Source: Bidens hawaiensis (Eukaryota > Streptophyta > Magnoliopsida > Asterales > Asteraceae). From it: a stretch of DNA of 64,000 nt. This document shows positions 42,889 to 54,621 of the stretch, piece by piece. The translations under genes and the position numbers were made by a program. Position 1 is the first letter of the stretch; every line of letters begins with the position of its first letter. The stretch is from the NCBI GenBank assembly GCA_021521415.1, contig JAIQDT010007351.1, positions 61,569-125,568 of the forward strand, in the 5' to 3' direction. Below the pieces are notes generated by a model. It made no database searches, had not been told where the DNA came from, and was given only the letters and a program-made list of their open reading frames with translations.

Positions 42889-43290
42889 CTAGATTTTCTA
42901 TCCGGCGCGTTGCGTCGGGGCAGTTGGCAAAACCCCATCATTGAAACCCGGGCGTTGGTAAAACCCAAGCATTACAACGATGAGTTGACACGAATTCAGT
43001 CAATACCAACTTAAGGTATCGGAATTAAAACAAAAGGGTCGGTAAAACTCGGGCGTTACGGTGGTGAGTTGGTAAACCTGCGCGTTGTTGGTCTCGGGAT
43101 ATTTGGTGGTAAATCGACACAAATTTAATTTGTTTCGATTATGCTCGTTACGATACCAGAACTACGAAACAAAATAAAAATACAAAAAAAAAAAAAAACT
43201 TTGCCCAATATCGGACCGCCACTTGTACCAATAAGATGCTAGCGTCGCCAAACTTTCAAATTATATATATTAGATAATAATGATAACACA
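42889..43290 (-). mobile_element. Helitron-like fragment, family H-a copy 2
   Basis: Begins with CTAG (42889-42892) followed by gattttctatccggcgcgtt, matching the minus-strand 3' end of the copy at 37714. The body repeats the same short phrases. No coding. Confidence 0.45.
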
Positions 43291-43646
43291 ATACATTTTA
43301 AATATACATTTATTTTAAAATGTCTATTAAGGATAATTTGGTCATTTTAAAAAAAATGACAAAATATCAATAGAAAGGATCGATGCGAATTGCGAAGGTT
43401 TCAGTTAAGCCTGGCGGCTTATTATTTTGGTCATTTCTTTATATAATTTCTTTTTCTTTTTCATTGCAGTGGTCCCGATATTATATATTTAATTTTTCTT
43501 ATTTCAAATGTAAATAAAAGGACATTTGGTCATTTCACAAAAGCTAGGTGAGTGTTAACGTCTTTTAGTGTTAAGGATCACTAGAGTTACGTTTAAGCGA
43601 ACAATAAGGACCACCAATGTAGTAAAGTTGTAATACGAGTAATTAA

Positions 43647-43975
43647 CTATCTATCTACCTATATATTAAAGTAACACAACTTTTCACATGTCATTTAATT
43701 AGACATACAACTTTTTACATGTCATCTAATTAGACACTCAACATATGATGCCAAGTGTACATGTTTTCATTTTTATAATTTTCCATTTATTAATAATAAA
43801 ATGAAAAATATGTTATTGGTGGGAATCAAACTCACTATCTTGCTTTTAAAATGTTTATGGCTTACCAACTCAACTAGAATAAATTGATGTTAGCCTTCTC
43901 TTTATCTTAATTGGTATAGTTTCTCAACATTCTATTTTGTTTTATCACCCGTGTATCACACGAGCTCTATCTTAG
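43647..43975 (+). mobile_element. Small Helitron-like element
   Basis: The 5' side reads tatctatctacctatatatt and the 3' side has a hairpin-like acccgtgtatcacacgagct, followed by ctatcttag and T. The end is CTTAG rather than the strict CTRR. It shares its 5' region with 57880-58180 (complement). Confidence 0.4.
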
Positions 43976-44300
43976 TAATCAAATAAAGTGAATAAAATTA
44001 TTGTGTTCATATATTATATGAGTTTGATTTTTTTATTTATTCTTTATTTTTTGAACAAAATTCCACCTTTACCTTGCATTTACAAGGATTTAAACTTGCA
44101 ATCGATAAAACACCATATCACTAAACCACTAATACTAATCTAAATAGAAGTTATCTAAAACTAGAAGCTAGATTTAAAATAAAAGGCAAAATATGTCCTG
44201 TTTCCCCTTTTTTTGTCCCTAGTATTCTAATTACACCATCTTTTACGTATTCAACCATATTTAACTTTCTAATTACAATGAAAAATAATTCCGACACCTA

Positions 44301-45133
44301 GGGCATGTTCGTTTCAAGGATTTGGAAGGAATTCTAAGGAATGAGATTTTAAATTCCATGAATTGATATGTTCGTTCCATTAAATGAAAGAATGGAAATG
44401 GAAACTAAATCCCATCAAATCCCAGATTTCATGGGATTTTAATTCCCATATAATTTGAAAGGATTGTTATGGAAAATAAAGGATTTTCTTATTAACAATA
44501 AAACCCCTCAAAAAAAATTCAAAAAATTAGTAAAAAAGTCATAACTCAAAACATAAATAAAAAACGAAAAATGTAAAAAAATTAAAACTTTTCCGCCTTT
44601 ACCCTCGTTCTAAAAATAAAAAAATAAAAAATACATAAAAAAACGAGAAATGAACCGAAACCAAAGTCGACGAAAACGAAACACATACCAAAACTGAACC
44701 GAATTGATGGAAACCGAAAAGATCGATCGAAGCGAAACAAAAAAACTGAAACCGAACAGAAATGAAATTGAAAAAACCGACCACAACGAAACAAAAGGCC
44801 GAAATGAATCCGTAACCGACCAAAAACAAACAAAGAAACCAAAACCCAACCCGCCCAGAGCTCCGAAACCGACCAAAAAGAAACAAGGAAACCGAAACCC
44901 AACCCGTCCAGTATGAAAACTCATGTCAGCTCGAAACCAATTCCAATTCCAATTCCAATTCCAATACATATTAACCAACCAAACACATGATAGGGATTGA
45001 ATTTCAATTCTGACAACCAAACACACCAAAATGGAATTAAGATTCCAATTCCAACAATACGAGCACGCCATGCCATGGGATTTTAATTCCAATTCCTTTG
45101 AATTCCCATGAATTCTGTGAAACGAGCGCGCCC
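44301..45133. mobile_element. PIF/Harbinger-like non-autonomous element (833 bp)
   Basis: Inverted ends GGGCATGTTCGTTTCA and GGGCGCGCTCGTTTCA, followed by matching aaggaattc-type sequence on both sides. The flanking trinucleotides cta and taa only roughly fit a TWA duplication. The interior 44480-44940, rich in aaaccgaaac, is homologous to the hAT element at 27826-30885. Purine-rich frames across it encode no protein. Confidence 0.6.
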
Positions 45134-45186
45134 TAAACTGAATCGGTATCTAATCAAAGGAGTCAAAGTCGGTTCTTAATCTAATA

Positions 45187-45308
45187 GTGCGGAGGGGGGG
45201 GGGTCTAAATTCATGTTCTAAAACCCCCAAACCGATCCCGAATTTACGGTTTCAACTGGTTTCAAACTAGTTCCTACACAACAGTTCCAATCCAGTTCGG
45301 TTGCTTTT
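45187..45308. other. Poly-G tract and SAUR 5' flank
   Basis: A G run near 45190-45202 precedes the SAUR promoter region. No specific auxin-response element was confirmed. Confidence 0.3.
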
Positions 45309-45408
45309 TTTTCCATCTCTAAATACACCTTTCTTTTAAAGAAAATCTATTATATTTTCTTCAATATATTTATACATATCCCATCACTTTCCGGCCTCAA
45401 GACTGTTT

Positions 45409-45415
45409 TATATAA
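45409..45415 (+). promoter_or_regulatory. TATA box of the SAUR gene
   Basis: tatataa 85 bases before the ATG, followed by a C-rich leader (ccattccatcctccatttcc). Confidence 0.6.
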
Positions 45416-45499
45416 GAAGCCAGCTTCCATTCCATCCTCCATTTCCCTCATTATCTCCAAACCCGAAATCTCTAAATCATTTTGCACGCAACCAAACCA

Positions 45500-45859
45500 A
45501 TGGCAAAAGGCGGAAGGCTAACAAAGATCAAGTCAGTGCTTAAGAAATGGCATTCGTTTAGCAATGGCAAGCCGGCTGACCGTGCAAGCGCACCCACTTC
45601 TGATGAAGACGACTACAACAACAACAACAACGTTAGCCATTCTCAAGCTGTTTATGTTGGCAAGTCAAGGCGTCGCTATCTTATTAGCTCGAATGTTGCC
45701 CAACACCCGTTGTTCCAGGAGCTTGTGGAACGGTCTGGTGTTGGCGATTCGATTGAGTGCGAGGTTGTGTTGTTTGAGCATTTGTTGTGGATGATTGAAA
45801 ATGCGGATGATCCTCAACCTGATGCGTTACATGAGCTTGTGGATTTTTACGCTTGCTGA
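45500..45859 (+). CDS. SAUR-family auxin-responsive protein (119 aa)
   Basis: SAUR proteins are small auxin-induced regulators of cell expansion; many inhibit PP2C.D phosphatases and so activate plasma-membrane H+-ATPases. This single-exon gene has the family layout. It has a basic N-terminus (MAKGGRLTKIKSVLKKW), a variable acidic/Asn-rich linker (residues 33-48), then the SAUR core from about residue 52: AVYVGKSRRRYLISS, HPLFQELVERSG, ECEVVLFEHLLWMIENAD. The C-terminus LHELVDFYAC is, from memory, typical of the SAUR76-79 type. Length and lack of introns fit the family. The ATG at 45500 is the first in frame, and a TATA box lies 85 bases upstream. No stop, frameshift or splice anomaly is seen, making it the only intact host gene in the window. 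Confidence 0.92.
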   Translation: MAKGGRLTKIKSVLKKWHSFSNGKPADRASAPTSDEDDYNNNNNVSHSQAVYVGKSRRRYLISSNVAQHPLFQELVERSGVGDSIECEVVLFEHLLWMIENADDPQPDALHELVDFYAC

Positions 45860-46534
45860 TGTTTTTTTTTCTTCTATATTAATTCTTGTATTTTGTTCTT
45901 GAATTCGTGCTCTATCGGCCATTGATTTTCTTACTTGGATAACAAGCAATCCAAATAACCTGTATTTTTATCTTTTTGATTTGATAGAGTGATCAATATC
46001 TTCAATCTAGATTAATATTTGTGGTTCTACTTCTCACGTCTCTGGCTTCATTCCATAAAAAGAGGAAAAAAAAAACAAGTGCAAATGGTTTTAGTGACAG
46101 ATTCAGAATATATAAATTAAAGACCTCAAGTGATTTTTAATGCTCCTCAAGTCTTTCATGTTCTCAGATTATTTTTATCAATACAAGAGTATATAGATGA
46201 GATTGAAGGTGTTCTCGTCCGTCCCGACGCTCTTCACAAATTTCATCCCGTTTGTTACCATTTTGTCGATCCCAAGAACATTTGTGAGAGGGGATTGGGA
46301 TGAACGGGAACACCGTCCCGCTCCATTGCTAGCGGTAAAACTTAGATCCTGTCCTGACTCAATATTGTGTAGCCTAAATGACCTCAACAAACGATATTTT
46401 AATTAAATCATAGTATTCTTTTACTAAGGTTATAAGGTATATTACAACAATAAATAGGTGTTGACTAAACGTATTCAATTGAACTTTCCTTCAAAACATT
46501 TAATCAAGGATTTTTTTATTAATCATGATTATTT
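45860..46534. other. SAUR 3' flank and intergenic
   Basis: No second gene recognised. The segment 46200-46330 is GC-richer (cccgtttgttacc, gggaacaccgtcccg) and may be repeat-derived, but its ends were not found. Confidence 0.4.
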
Positions 46535-48216
46535 ATATCAACCTCTACCTATATCTACATCTACATCTATCTACGTATTCTAATAAAGAAAAATAATTAT
46601 GGACACTTGTCATGTTTTAGTTAATTCTCACAAATTTTTCCCTCCAAAACTAAGAAATCCTAATATATGTAATAGATCAATAATTATTCACTTTCCTTTT
46701 ACACTATATTTATATTATATCTATATATTTTTGTAAATATAAATATTTTAACATATTATTTACTATATATTTCAAAATACTTGGTAAATTCCAAAAATTA
46801 ACAACAAATCATATTTCTTGAAGATTGAAAAGAATATAATTTCAAATGTTATCATTCACATATTGTACTATAGATATTGTAGAAGATTGTAAAGAAAACC
46901 AAAACTCGAATATTCTTTCATTTTACAAAGTAATTTTTTAATCATTAAATTATAAATATATGCTTAAAAGTCGATCAGTTTTTTTTTTAAAAATCAATCC
47001 ATTTATCTGTTATTATTATTATTGTTAATATTATTATTATTGTAAATTATCATATAACTTATATATGCATGCTTTAAATCTATTCATTTATTTTTTCGGT
47101 TAATTTAGTAACTATATATATGTTAAAATGTAAGGATAGTATATATACGAATCATTTTCAGACATAACAAAGTTTATCATACTTTCAGGTTTTTTGTGAA
47201 ACTTAAATTTGTTTTTATGGGTCAAAAGTTGGTAAATAAACTGTTTGGTACAAGTTAACTACATTTAGGTCAAAATTGTTACAGGTGAAAAATGAAAAAT
47301 TTGAGTATTTTTAAAAGTTTGATAATGCAAATAGATTTATCGTCAAATTTGTTATGGGTTTAAAGTGTTGGCCTGATAATGTCAAAAGTATGTAAGTTAG
47401 AATTTAAACATGATTTGGGTTTCAAATTTATTTTTAAAGGCATTTTTTTCAAATAATGAAAAGGTTCGGGATTGACAAATTGACTATTTTTCTCTCGACT
47501 ATTAAAATTTAAGAAAATACTGCGAACACTTTCGACATGCCACCCCAATGCCTATCAATGCTTCAAACGTTTATCAAATTTGAAATATTTATGTCAACAT
47601 TAATTTTTCTTTCAATGGTGATCAGAACGTTGTATGAGAAGCATGTCATGCAAAACTATGCTCAAATGAAACAAAATATTCACAAAATTTAATGGCTTAA
47701 CATGTTATTTTCTATGTTGTCATTATCACAAAGTCAATAAGCCTTATGAAACTTATCAAAATCTATTTCATGGTGTAGCTCAGAAAAACATAGTCTTGAA
47801 GAACATCCATCGTTACAATTTAATTTTCTCATTTCCTTTGATGGGTGGTAAATTGATAAAAATATCAATAAAGGCAACGCTCCTTTTGTATTTAGGCTGA
47901 ATGCTTAGAACTACTATCGTATGAGAAGTCTTATTTTTGAAATTGGTTCATAACCAAAATTATTTCAATTATACATATTGAGAATGAAATTTTCAATAGA
48001 AAGAAGCATTCTCGGGGACGTTTTTGCATGAAGATTTTTTTATTAAGTTCATTTAAAAATATCATTTTGTGATATAAATAAAATCAATTTATGTTAATAT
48101 ATTATATAAACAAGCATAGATGTAATACACTTTTCATATACGCTATGCAATTATTTCCTTTACTTGTAATTTTATAATTTAAATTATCCCGTGTGTGACA
48201 CGGGCTCTAAAACTAG
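46535..48216 (+). mobile_element. Helitron-like non-autonomous element
   Basis: The 3' end has a perfect 7-bp-stem hairpin (cccgtgt gtg acacggg, 48188-48204), then ctctaaaaCTAG followed by T, the Helitron 3' terminus and insertion context. The 5' side is ctctacctatatctacatct followed by tattctaataaagaaaa; the exact 5' TC is uncertain. AT-rich, no Rep/helicase. Confidence 0.6.
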
Positions 48217-49452
48217 TATACTAATAAAAGAAAATAATGAAGATGGTGTGGCAGTCCCATATTAATTTTTGGCTAATTTTTCCCGCTCAAATTCTTAATA
48301 TCCCTTTATAGGGATTTTAGAATCTTTTCATATAAATAAAGATTATAAATTCTAAAATTGAACAATTCCTAATAAAACAAATAATGTTTCTTGCAATTTA
48401 GATGAGAAAATATAAAACTAAAAATGGAATTGAAATATTTAATCAATTTCAATTTTAATTTATTATATATAATAATTTCATGTATAATAATAATAAATGT
48501 ACCAATAATAATAATAATATACGATTTCTTAGATTACGTTTTCATTTTAAAAATTAAATCACTTTCCTTAATGTCATTAATTTTTCTAAATGGATCTTTA
48601 TTTTGTAACATAACAACAAAAATACACATACATATATATTATCTAATTAAAAAAAACTTTTTATATATAAAAACCATATTTAAATCACAAAAAATATATA
48701 TATGAATTTAATGGGTTTGTGACATTAATAGCTGATCAACCCAACATTTATTTAATATAACAAAATTTGAATTGTTTTTATGAACTCTTCTCTAATCCGT
48801 CTTATATATAAAAATATATAATTTTAAATGAGAATATTAGTTTTGCAATTGATCAATGTGTTCTGAATTATATCAAACGTATTATACCTTCGTTATTTTA
48901 AGTTTCCATATTCAAGTCTTTTCTTTTAATTTATTATGCAATTGCATATCAACATTCCAACGAAAATAAATGTTTTAGTGACTCATAATCAACTTCTTTT
49001 GTTTTCAAACTTTTACAAACTTTAACTTCATAGTTGCATTGGTTACGGGTGAGCTCTTTTATTTGTAACTTTTTTACTAAATTGATAAAATGCATGTTTA
49101 ACAATAAGCCCAATGGCAGAGAAAATGCATTTTGTGTTTGTATCATTGGTCTTTTAGGTGGCTTTTAACGAAAGGTTTACTTTTGAGAGACTAACTGTAT
49201 CTACAAAAAATACACTTTACATTCATGTTTATGACAATTTCTTGCAAGTAATCCTTTTTACCTTTCTCACTTTTGTAAATTCTAAACGTCTCAGTACTTG
49301 TAGTATATATATTTGAATATATTTGCAGTACACTTTTTACATGATTATGTTCTTATGTTTAATATTTAACGACTTTTTATTTATTTCAAATAATTAATTG
49401 TATTAATTTGCTCATTGACAAAACTCGTGTATTACACGGGTTCTAAAGCTAG
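48217..49452 (+). mobile_element. Second Helitron-like element abutting the first
   Basis: Starts tatactaataaaagaaaa, like the neighbouring element. It ends with a hairpin ctcgtgt att acacggg (49424-49440), then ttctaaagCTAG (49449-49452) and T. No coding. The head-to-tail arrangement suggests insertion at, or duplication of, the first element's end. Confidence 0.6.
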
Positions 49453-49601
49453 TTTATTTATATATCAATGTTATAATGTATATTACAATAATAAAAATAA
49501 TAAAAAGGGGTTGACTAAACGTATCTCTTTTGGACTCCCTAAATTTACATCGTGTCCGTCTTTAAAAACAGCAAAGGTATTCTTTTTTTCATGCTAATTT
49601 A

Positions 49602-49831
49602 GAGCATGTTTGGGATTGAGTTTGAAAAATGGTTATTGGCTTATTGGTTTTTTCGAAAAGCCATTTTGAAAAGCCAGGATTTGAGGCTTTTGGAAAACTG
49701 CTTTTTAACTCTTTTAAGAAAACTAAAATAAGAAAGATTTTTGTGATTGCCAAACACATTTTAATTTATTGGCTTTTTGAAAACACCAATAAGCCAATAA
49801 GCATTTTTCAAACTCAATCCCAAACATGCTC
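49602..49831. mobile_element. Tourist-type PIF/Harbinger MITE (230 bp)
   Basis: Perfect inverted ends of about 30 bp starting GAGCATGTTTGGGATTGAG, flanked by TTA at 49599-49601 and 49832-49834. Inner arms (ggcttattgg) are also complementary, so a transcript would fold into a long hairpin. Confidence 0.92.
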
Positions 49832-49834
49832 TTA

Positions 49835-51624
49835 GTGTGAAAAAAAAAACAGTCAAACTACTACTCTTGTGACAAGTTAAAAGAAGAGTATAATAAGGGG
49901 CTGGACGATTTGAGAACTCCTTGAGTTCTCAAACATGTTTTTAGTAGAAATTATAGGTGTGTTATATGTGTGAGTTCTCTTTGAGAACTCCTTGAGTTCT
50001 AAAACTCGAGAGAACTCGATTTAATTTTTCATATGTATTATATGTGTGTTATATTTTCTAAAAACCTTTTTTACACGAATTGAATAATGAAACAAATGTG
50101 ACGACTTGTTACATTACACTGAATCAATTATCTTTATAGTTCCATAAGGTTAATGGCTCACGACTCCTCATGTTTTGACTTGAAACAGTCATGGCTTTTA
50201 AATAAGATGAACCAAGACGCCTGGTATGTGGTCATAAGCATGTGGTTGGTTCACAAATGGACAACTCTAGTCAATGGAAAGTTTCGACAACGGCAACTAT
50301 CAACCTATCTTACAATGTTCAAATATAATTTTGCTATTTTATGTCATCTCGTTCATATTTTGATAAGAAAACTTAATATCCTAGACATGGTTTCTAATTT
50401 GACATTTTTTAACACGAAAAAAGGTTACGGCATTTTATAAAAAAACAAATGATGGCTAGCTAGGAAATTATTTAGAGATGTATTAATTAATTTCTACTTA
50501 AAACGTGTTTGTAAGTATCGTTTATCGAAAGATATCTAGTATGTGTTGGGAGTCATTATCACAAACCGTTCGATTGAATACGACAACAGTGACCAAAAGT
50601 CGAGTTGGTAATGGGTAGGGATGAAAAGAAGTTTGGATAAATAATTAAATTGTGAAGGTGGGCAAATGATTGGATTGGTTGGATGCTTTTTGTTTAATTA
50701 ATCAACGTCTATGTACCAAACAGCAGAAGCAGGCCCCTTCTTTTATATTTTTTTTAACTTTAATTAATCTATTTATTTATTTATTTAAACAAATATGAGA
50801 CCCAGCATGGAAGAAATCAAAATTACAATAATATAATCATGAAGAGACACGTTTTCGTCTGTGATTTCTTTTATTAAATGTGGTTTTGTTTCTAAATCTT
50901 TTTTCTCTAACGTCCAACGAATAAACCCGGTTATCTGGGGTAACCTAATGACAAAAGGCGATCATATACAATTGTGATTGCAGAAAGTGCTGGGCAGTCC
51001 AAGCTCGTCATCTTTTGTGCTGGAAAACCGCCACTCCGAAGTCCACTACGATAAAACCTGGTTGGGATCGAATTCGAATTTGAGACCTTATAGTCTTTAG
51101 CTTAATTCTTTACTTCTCCTCCAACACCAATTAAGCTAAAACATATTAGTTGTTTCTAAAATTGGTTGACAATTAAAGCTAGGTGGACAATGAAATATGT
51201 CAACCACTTATTGTAGAGGTTTGAATTGTTTTAACTATCACTAACGACAACTTACTTCTCTCAGCAACTACCGACGGATTAACGACAATACCCATTAAAA
51301 ATGGAAAACTTAAAGATGGATCACCGACGAATATGCTAACCCACGAAATTGAGATCACTTACAAATTATCGATGATTGCTGGTGCTGGTAAACCCAAATA
51401 TTGGTCGTTGAGGGAGAAACGCAGTTATCTGTAGGGAAAGTTTAAGAAAAGATTTTGGTCATTTTTTCTTGGATTCCCGAGGCTTTTCAGTCGTTTGTCG
51501 GTGGGAAGGTTTACTTACGGGATAATTCATCTGTGAAAGCTAAAGTTGAGATTTCTGACCAGACTTTTCACCTTGTCGTTTCTCGATGGGGTCTATTTGC
51601 AACGGGTGTTTCCATCGGTAATAA
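49835..51624. other. Intergenic
   Basis: No gene recognised. At 49905-50010 the phrase gagaactccttgagttct occurs twice and resembles the ends of the inverted-repeat element at 56835-57174. Confidence 0.45.
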
Positions 51625-51984
51625 CAGGGCCGGCCATAAGGGGGGGGGGGGGTGTTGACCACCATCAGCCCGATACCCCGCTAGGCCCGAATTTTTATTT
51701 AAATTATATATTTTTATGTAAACGAATATGTAATTTTAATCTTTAAACTCAATTACACAACCACAAGCTTGGTGTAGTGGCAAAGGTGTATCATTTCCAA
51801 CCAAAATGTTTTGGGTTTTAGTTGCACTTGATACATAAATATTTTTTGAACAGCCAAAATCATAACCAATTAAGCTCATTTAAAATTTAAAATGTTTTTA
51901 AAAAAAAAATCTTTTTACTAAAGGCTCAAAATTTTATTTAGCCTTCAAATCAAAAATTTTTAACACATCTAAGAGACGGCCCTG
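51625..51984. mobile_element. hAT-type MITE (360 bp)
   Basis: Inverted ends CAGGGCCGGCC and CAGGGCCGTCTC, with 8-bp flanks ggtaataa (51617-51624) and gataataa (51985-51992), 7 of 8 matching. The left part has a long G run and aggcccgaa, also found in the MITE at 35144-35373. Confidence 0.7.
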
Positions 51985-52503
51985 GATAATAAGATCTATA
52001 TATAGTCACGAAAATCTACCAAAAGTGGCACTCAAATTCAATAATATCAAGTCAATTATCGTTGGTAATAATTTTGTTGTTATAAATCAATATTACTGAC
52101 GGAAAATCCGTATAGAAGATCGATAATCATTTGGTACAAGTCTGTTAGAAAAAAATCCAACGGTAATATGTCAAAAAACAAGTCCGTCAATAATCTGTCA
52201 AAAAAAACGTCTCGCTTGTGACATCGAAGAAATCTTTTCGGTTTAAACCAACAAATAAATAGAAGCTCGCATCATATTCATACAAGATCCAGTTTGTTAT
52301 AAACCATAAATTGACTTGTAAAATGTGTCGTAATAAAATTTGATTTAATGAATATCAGGTCATGAAAAAATTCATTTGGTGTAGTGATAAATACTTCCAA
52401 CAAAATTAGAAAGTGAAAAAGAAACCTACCTAATTGGATAACCAAATTTAAAGAGGCATGCAGAAACCAAACGTGAAATGGATGTGCGATTGATACAGTT
52501 AGG
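51985..52503. other. Intergenic
   Basis: No gene recognised. Confidence 0.5.
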
Positions 52504-53120
52504 TAGGGCCGCACACCAACCGAATCGAATGAAGTCTTGTTTATGTTCATTCATTTAGCATCAAACATTTTTACGAATGGTTCATGAAAGCTAACCGAAA
52601 ATAAAATCTTGTTCGTGTTCGGGTGCTAAGGAATTGAACTTATTCAATTTAAGAAAAAAAGGGGGAGGGGGGGGGGGGGGGGGCAACATTCTTAATCAAA
52701 AAGCATTGAACATAATAAACTTAATTAAATATAAAGTTAAACACTTGATATAATAATAATCATAAACATAATCATCTCCCAGTCAGCGGTTTTAAAATAG
52801 ATAATGTCAACGAAACATAAGTTAGATTTTGTTGTTAGTTAAAGCAAGAGTTTATAATACAAACCATTATGAAGCGAAAAGGACATAATCAATAAAATTA
52901 TAAATTTAAATGCTATGTTGGTTATTACAAATAAAATATTATAAAAATATCAAACAAACCTTTAACTAACGGACATAAACAAACGAACGTAAACAAACAT
53001 AAATGAACAAATTACCACACGTTCACAAACACAACCTTTGTTCATGTTCATTCTTAAACGAACTTCCCACCGAACAGTTCATGAACCGTTCGCTGAATAT
53101 TCAATTCGTTTACAACTCTA
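52504..53120. mobile_element. hAT-like element (617 bp) with poly-G tract
   Basis: Ends TAGGGCCGCACACCAACCG and, complemented from the right, TAGAGTTGTAAACGAATTG. Flanks cagttagg and caattaga match 6 of 8 with two transitions. It contains repeated gttcatg/cgaac motifs and a G run at 52661-52683. No transposase. Confidence 0.5.
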
Positions 53121-54007
53121 CAATTAGATAATTAAGCTAACAATCTAGGTTATTTAATATTAACTATATATTAATTAGCAAGTTTTGTATGTATGGTTTA
53201 CTATTCAATTTTTATTCAATTTTTTACAAGTGTTGAAGCTCATATACATACAAGTTATACATGTTTTTTAAAGTTACTTATCATACCAATAAAAAATTTT
53301 ACAATATGACCATTACAATTTCACTAAACTTATTATTTTTACCTAACACTTTCTCACACATATATATTTTTCTATTCATTTTCTTGCCAACCACACATTG
53401 ACATGTGGACAAACACAATCTTTTTTATAAGGCCTCGATCTCAGTGCCCTACATTAGACGTTGAATTTACTCATAAACACAGTTCTAAATATTATAGTGA
53501 ATTAAAACTTTTCGACGAATATAAAAACATCAACCATTCATTACAAAACTTTCCAAATATTGTCTTAACATTACTCATATTTGTCTTGCAAAATAAAACA
53601 CAACACAACATAACATCATAACATTCTTCTCAAGATGCCAGCCTCTTTAGTCCAATGTCATGTGTCTCCCTCAAACCAGCTGCTTTAACCTATTTGTCTG
53701 CGTGCATATTAAAAGTCAGCTACGCTGAGTGAGTTCTAATTAATCAGGCAACATATATTACATTCACATACTTACTTAAGCGTATCCGGAGATACATATT
53801 ACATACTTAACCTACTCATCTTTCATTCATACATACTTACATACATACATTCATTCGTTAATACTTTCATGTTTTAACTCATTTAATTCACGCATACAAT
53901 CTCTACGGGGCAGAGCCTCTGGCTAGGGTTAAGCTGCTAGGTCGGCTCGGAAAAATTTTATTTTCGTTAATAAGTCTTTATTAAAAATTCATCAGAAAAT
54001 AGACTTT

Positions 54008-54180
54008 TTAAACGAATCGAATCCCCAAACAAATCGAATCGAGTTCTCAAACGAATCGAGTCCTCAAACGAATTGAATCGAATTTTGGCAAACAATGTGA
54101 ATCGAATTTAAACATATCAAATCAAATTTTAGCAATCCAATCGAATCGAATTTTCATAAATTCGATTCAAATCGGGCTTT
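54008..54180. repeat. Array of aatcgaatcga units in LTR family A copy 3
   Basis: Irregular 10-20-bp units containing aacgaatcgaatc and cgaatcgagttctcaaa. Same position as the unrelated arrays of copies 1 and 2. Confidence 0.7.
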
Positions 54181-54621
54181 CTTACTTTTCGTTATAAACG
54201 TTTTCTTTCAACCCTTTATGACTTGTTTTACTGATATAACAAGCTCTGGATCTTAACAATCTTACCCACTTGTTCCATACATGGTCCGAACGCCACCGTT
54301 CATCCCAAACAGCTCGTTTAACACCAGTTTATGTCTTTCATACACGATAAGTTCCAATTCACTATCCTACCGAGCTTCATAATGATCCGACCTCAAATAC
54401 TCTAACCTTAATATCAAGAATATACCTTTCTTGGATCCGGTTTGGTTCGGATTTGAATCAACACGTGATCGTGTTAGGTTCCTTGTTGTTGATGATGTGT
54501 GGACACGAAATCTACTCCCTTCTAGCTCGGATCTGGATCCGGGTTTGAAGGAGTGTTTGTGTGTGTTTTTGAGTGTGTATGGAGGCAAGGATGATGGAAA
54601 TGATGGTTTTAGGGTTTTAAG

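Noticed and set aside
44582..45092. Phe/Val-rich minus-strand frames
   Set aside because: Arise from the purine-rich aaaccgaaac core of a transposon; low complexity on one strand keeps frames open.
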